The position numbers and the translations under genes are program-made. From assembly GCA_937775265.1 (NCBI GenBank), contig CALKBV010000006.1:186001-250000 (forward strand): a DNA stretch of 64,000 nucleotides, written 5' to 3'. Source of the stretch: an uncultured Pseudomonadales bacterium. GTDB taxonomy: Bacteria; Pseudomonadota; Gammaproteobacteria; Pseudomonadales; Azotimanducaceae. Below are positions 63,534-64,000 of this stretch, piece by piece (positions within the stretch are counted from its first letter, which is position 1; every line of letters starts with the position of its first letter). Below the pieces are notes generated by a model. It was not told where the DNA came from and ran no database searches. It saw nothing but the letters and a program-made list of their open reading frames with translations.

Positions 63534-63854
63534 ATGGCTAAAGTTACCTTTGTTCAGTTTTCCGGCGAGACCACAACCATTGATGCGGACAATGGTGATT
63601 CGGTCATGAAAATCGCTCTCGATAACCTTGTTCCCGGCATTGATGCCGACTGTGGCGGCGAGTGCTCCTGCGCTACTTGCCACATACTCGTTGAAAGCGA
63701 ATGGATGGTCCGGGTTGGCGCAGGCAATGACCAGGAAAACGCAATGTTGGGCCTGAACCCCGACCGGGAACCTAATTCACGTCTCTCATGCCAGATCGCC
63801 ATGACTGATGAACTAAATGGTCTTGTCGTAAACCTGCCGGAATTCCAGTACTAG
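63534..63854 (+). CDS. [2Fe-2S] ferredoxin, adrenodoxin/putidaredoxin-like
   Basis: 106 residues. Cluster ligands Cys40-x5-Cys46-x2-Cys49 in DADCGGECSCATCHIL and a fourth Cys in RLSCQIAMTDEL, the adrenodoxin-type spacing. Such ferredoxins donate electrons to class I cytochromes P450. The following sequence reads as a P450 N-terminus, which supports this pairing. Confidence 0.94.
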   Translation: MAKVTFVQFSGETTTIDADNGDSVMKIALDNLVPGIDADCGGECSCATCHILVESEWMVRVGAGNDQENAMLGLNPDREPNSRLSCQIAMTDELNGLVVNLPEFQY

Positions 63855-63890
63855 CCGACCCAACGCCCACCCAACAACACGGATCCAGAT

Positions 63891-64000
63891 ATGAGCGAAG
63901 CCATCAGCACCAGTAGAAGAAATTGTTGTAGACCCTTATTCGATCCCGCTTGACGGGCATTTTAATGTCGCTCAATCGCACCTGTTTGAACAGAACGCGC
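63891..64000 (+). CDS. probable cytochrome P450 start, partial, one apparent frameshift
   Basis: ATG at 63891 opens MSEAIST; in the next frame the sequence continues VEEIVVDPYSIPLDGHF and VAQSHLFEQN up to the window edge. The SIPLD...LFEQN pattern resembles N-termini of CYP153-like bacterial P450s (from memory). One extra base at ~63912 would join the parts. The gene is cut by the window end. Assignment rests on ~37 residues plus the ferredoxin neighbour. Confidence 0.42.

Overview
The window reads as chromosomal DNA of a Gram-negative, aerobic proteobacterium, most likely a marine or aquatic gammaproteobacterium. This is an inference from the gene families present: a TonB-dependent receptor, several lipoproteins with lipoboxes, an FeS-type cryptochrome/photolyase next to a C-factor-like SDR, RarD, a Bax-like glucosaminidase, and many acyl-CoA, monooxygenase and dioxygenase genes. 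No rRNA, tRNA, CRISPR array, integrase or transposase was found. Coding density is high, with many 1-20 bp overlaps.

Layout. 0-8 kb: two alpha/beta hydrolases, two acyl-CoA dehydrogenases, a membrane metallophosphoesterase and a CPA1-type antiporter with a TrkA-like domain. 8-13 kb: DUF427 protein, GNAT, SDR, FeS cryptochrome/photolyase and a CinA-like protein, with a poorly coding 840 bp stretch before them. 13-20 kb: uvrA (one late frameshift), a TonB-dependent receptor with three frameshifts behind a perfect 14-bp palindrome, a strong terminator, a gene remnant, and a NUDIX gene whose 5' part lies in a sharply GC-rich patch. 20-34 kb: ordinary metabolism: PhyH and TauD dioxygenases, Bax-like glucosaminidase, NUDIX, enoyl-CoA hydratase, SDR, molybdopterin oxidoreductase, a PitA/DUF47 phosphate pair, MerC, a thiolase-like enzyme, an LLM oxidoreductase and an M48 protease. 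A 21-bp tandem repeat joins merC-like and tauD-like genes.

35.2-51.4 kb is the most interesting part. Two tandem TPR proteins with TonB-C-like ends and two divergent lipoproteins precede a tightly packed operon (39.56-51.39 kb). The operon encodes two lipoproteins, a membrane-anchored pseudokinase-TPR protein, a protein with five PEGA-like repeats and a cysteine-free formylglycine-generating-enzyme-like domain, a small secreted protein, an ExbB/TolQ/MotA-like proton channel subunit, an actin/Hsp70-like protein, and two membrane VWA proteins. The N-terminal helices of the VWA proteins resemble the Asp-containing helix of ExbD/TolR. I infer a proton-motive-force-driven envelope machine with catalytically dead scaffold domains. 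I do not recognise it as a characterised system.

51.4-64 kb: DUF4139 protein, VOC protein plus methyltransferase, YbjQ-type protein, RarD, a frameshifted acyl-CoA synthetase, NUDIX, Rieske protein, a zinc-ribbon gene broken by a 13-bp tandem duplication, LLM oxidoreductase, quinone oxidoreductase, epoxide hydrolase, and a [2Fe-2S] ferredoxin followed by what looks like the start of a cytochrome P450. Together with the acyl-CoA genes this suggests breakdown of hydrocarbons, terpenoids or steroids.

A recurrent oddity is single-base frame breaks (uvrA, TonB receptor x3, P450 start, acyl-CoA synthetase, a lipoprotein x3). Most are +1. They may be genuine decay or assembly errors and should be checked against reads before any of these genes is called dead.
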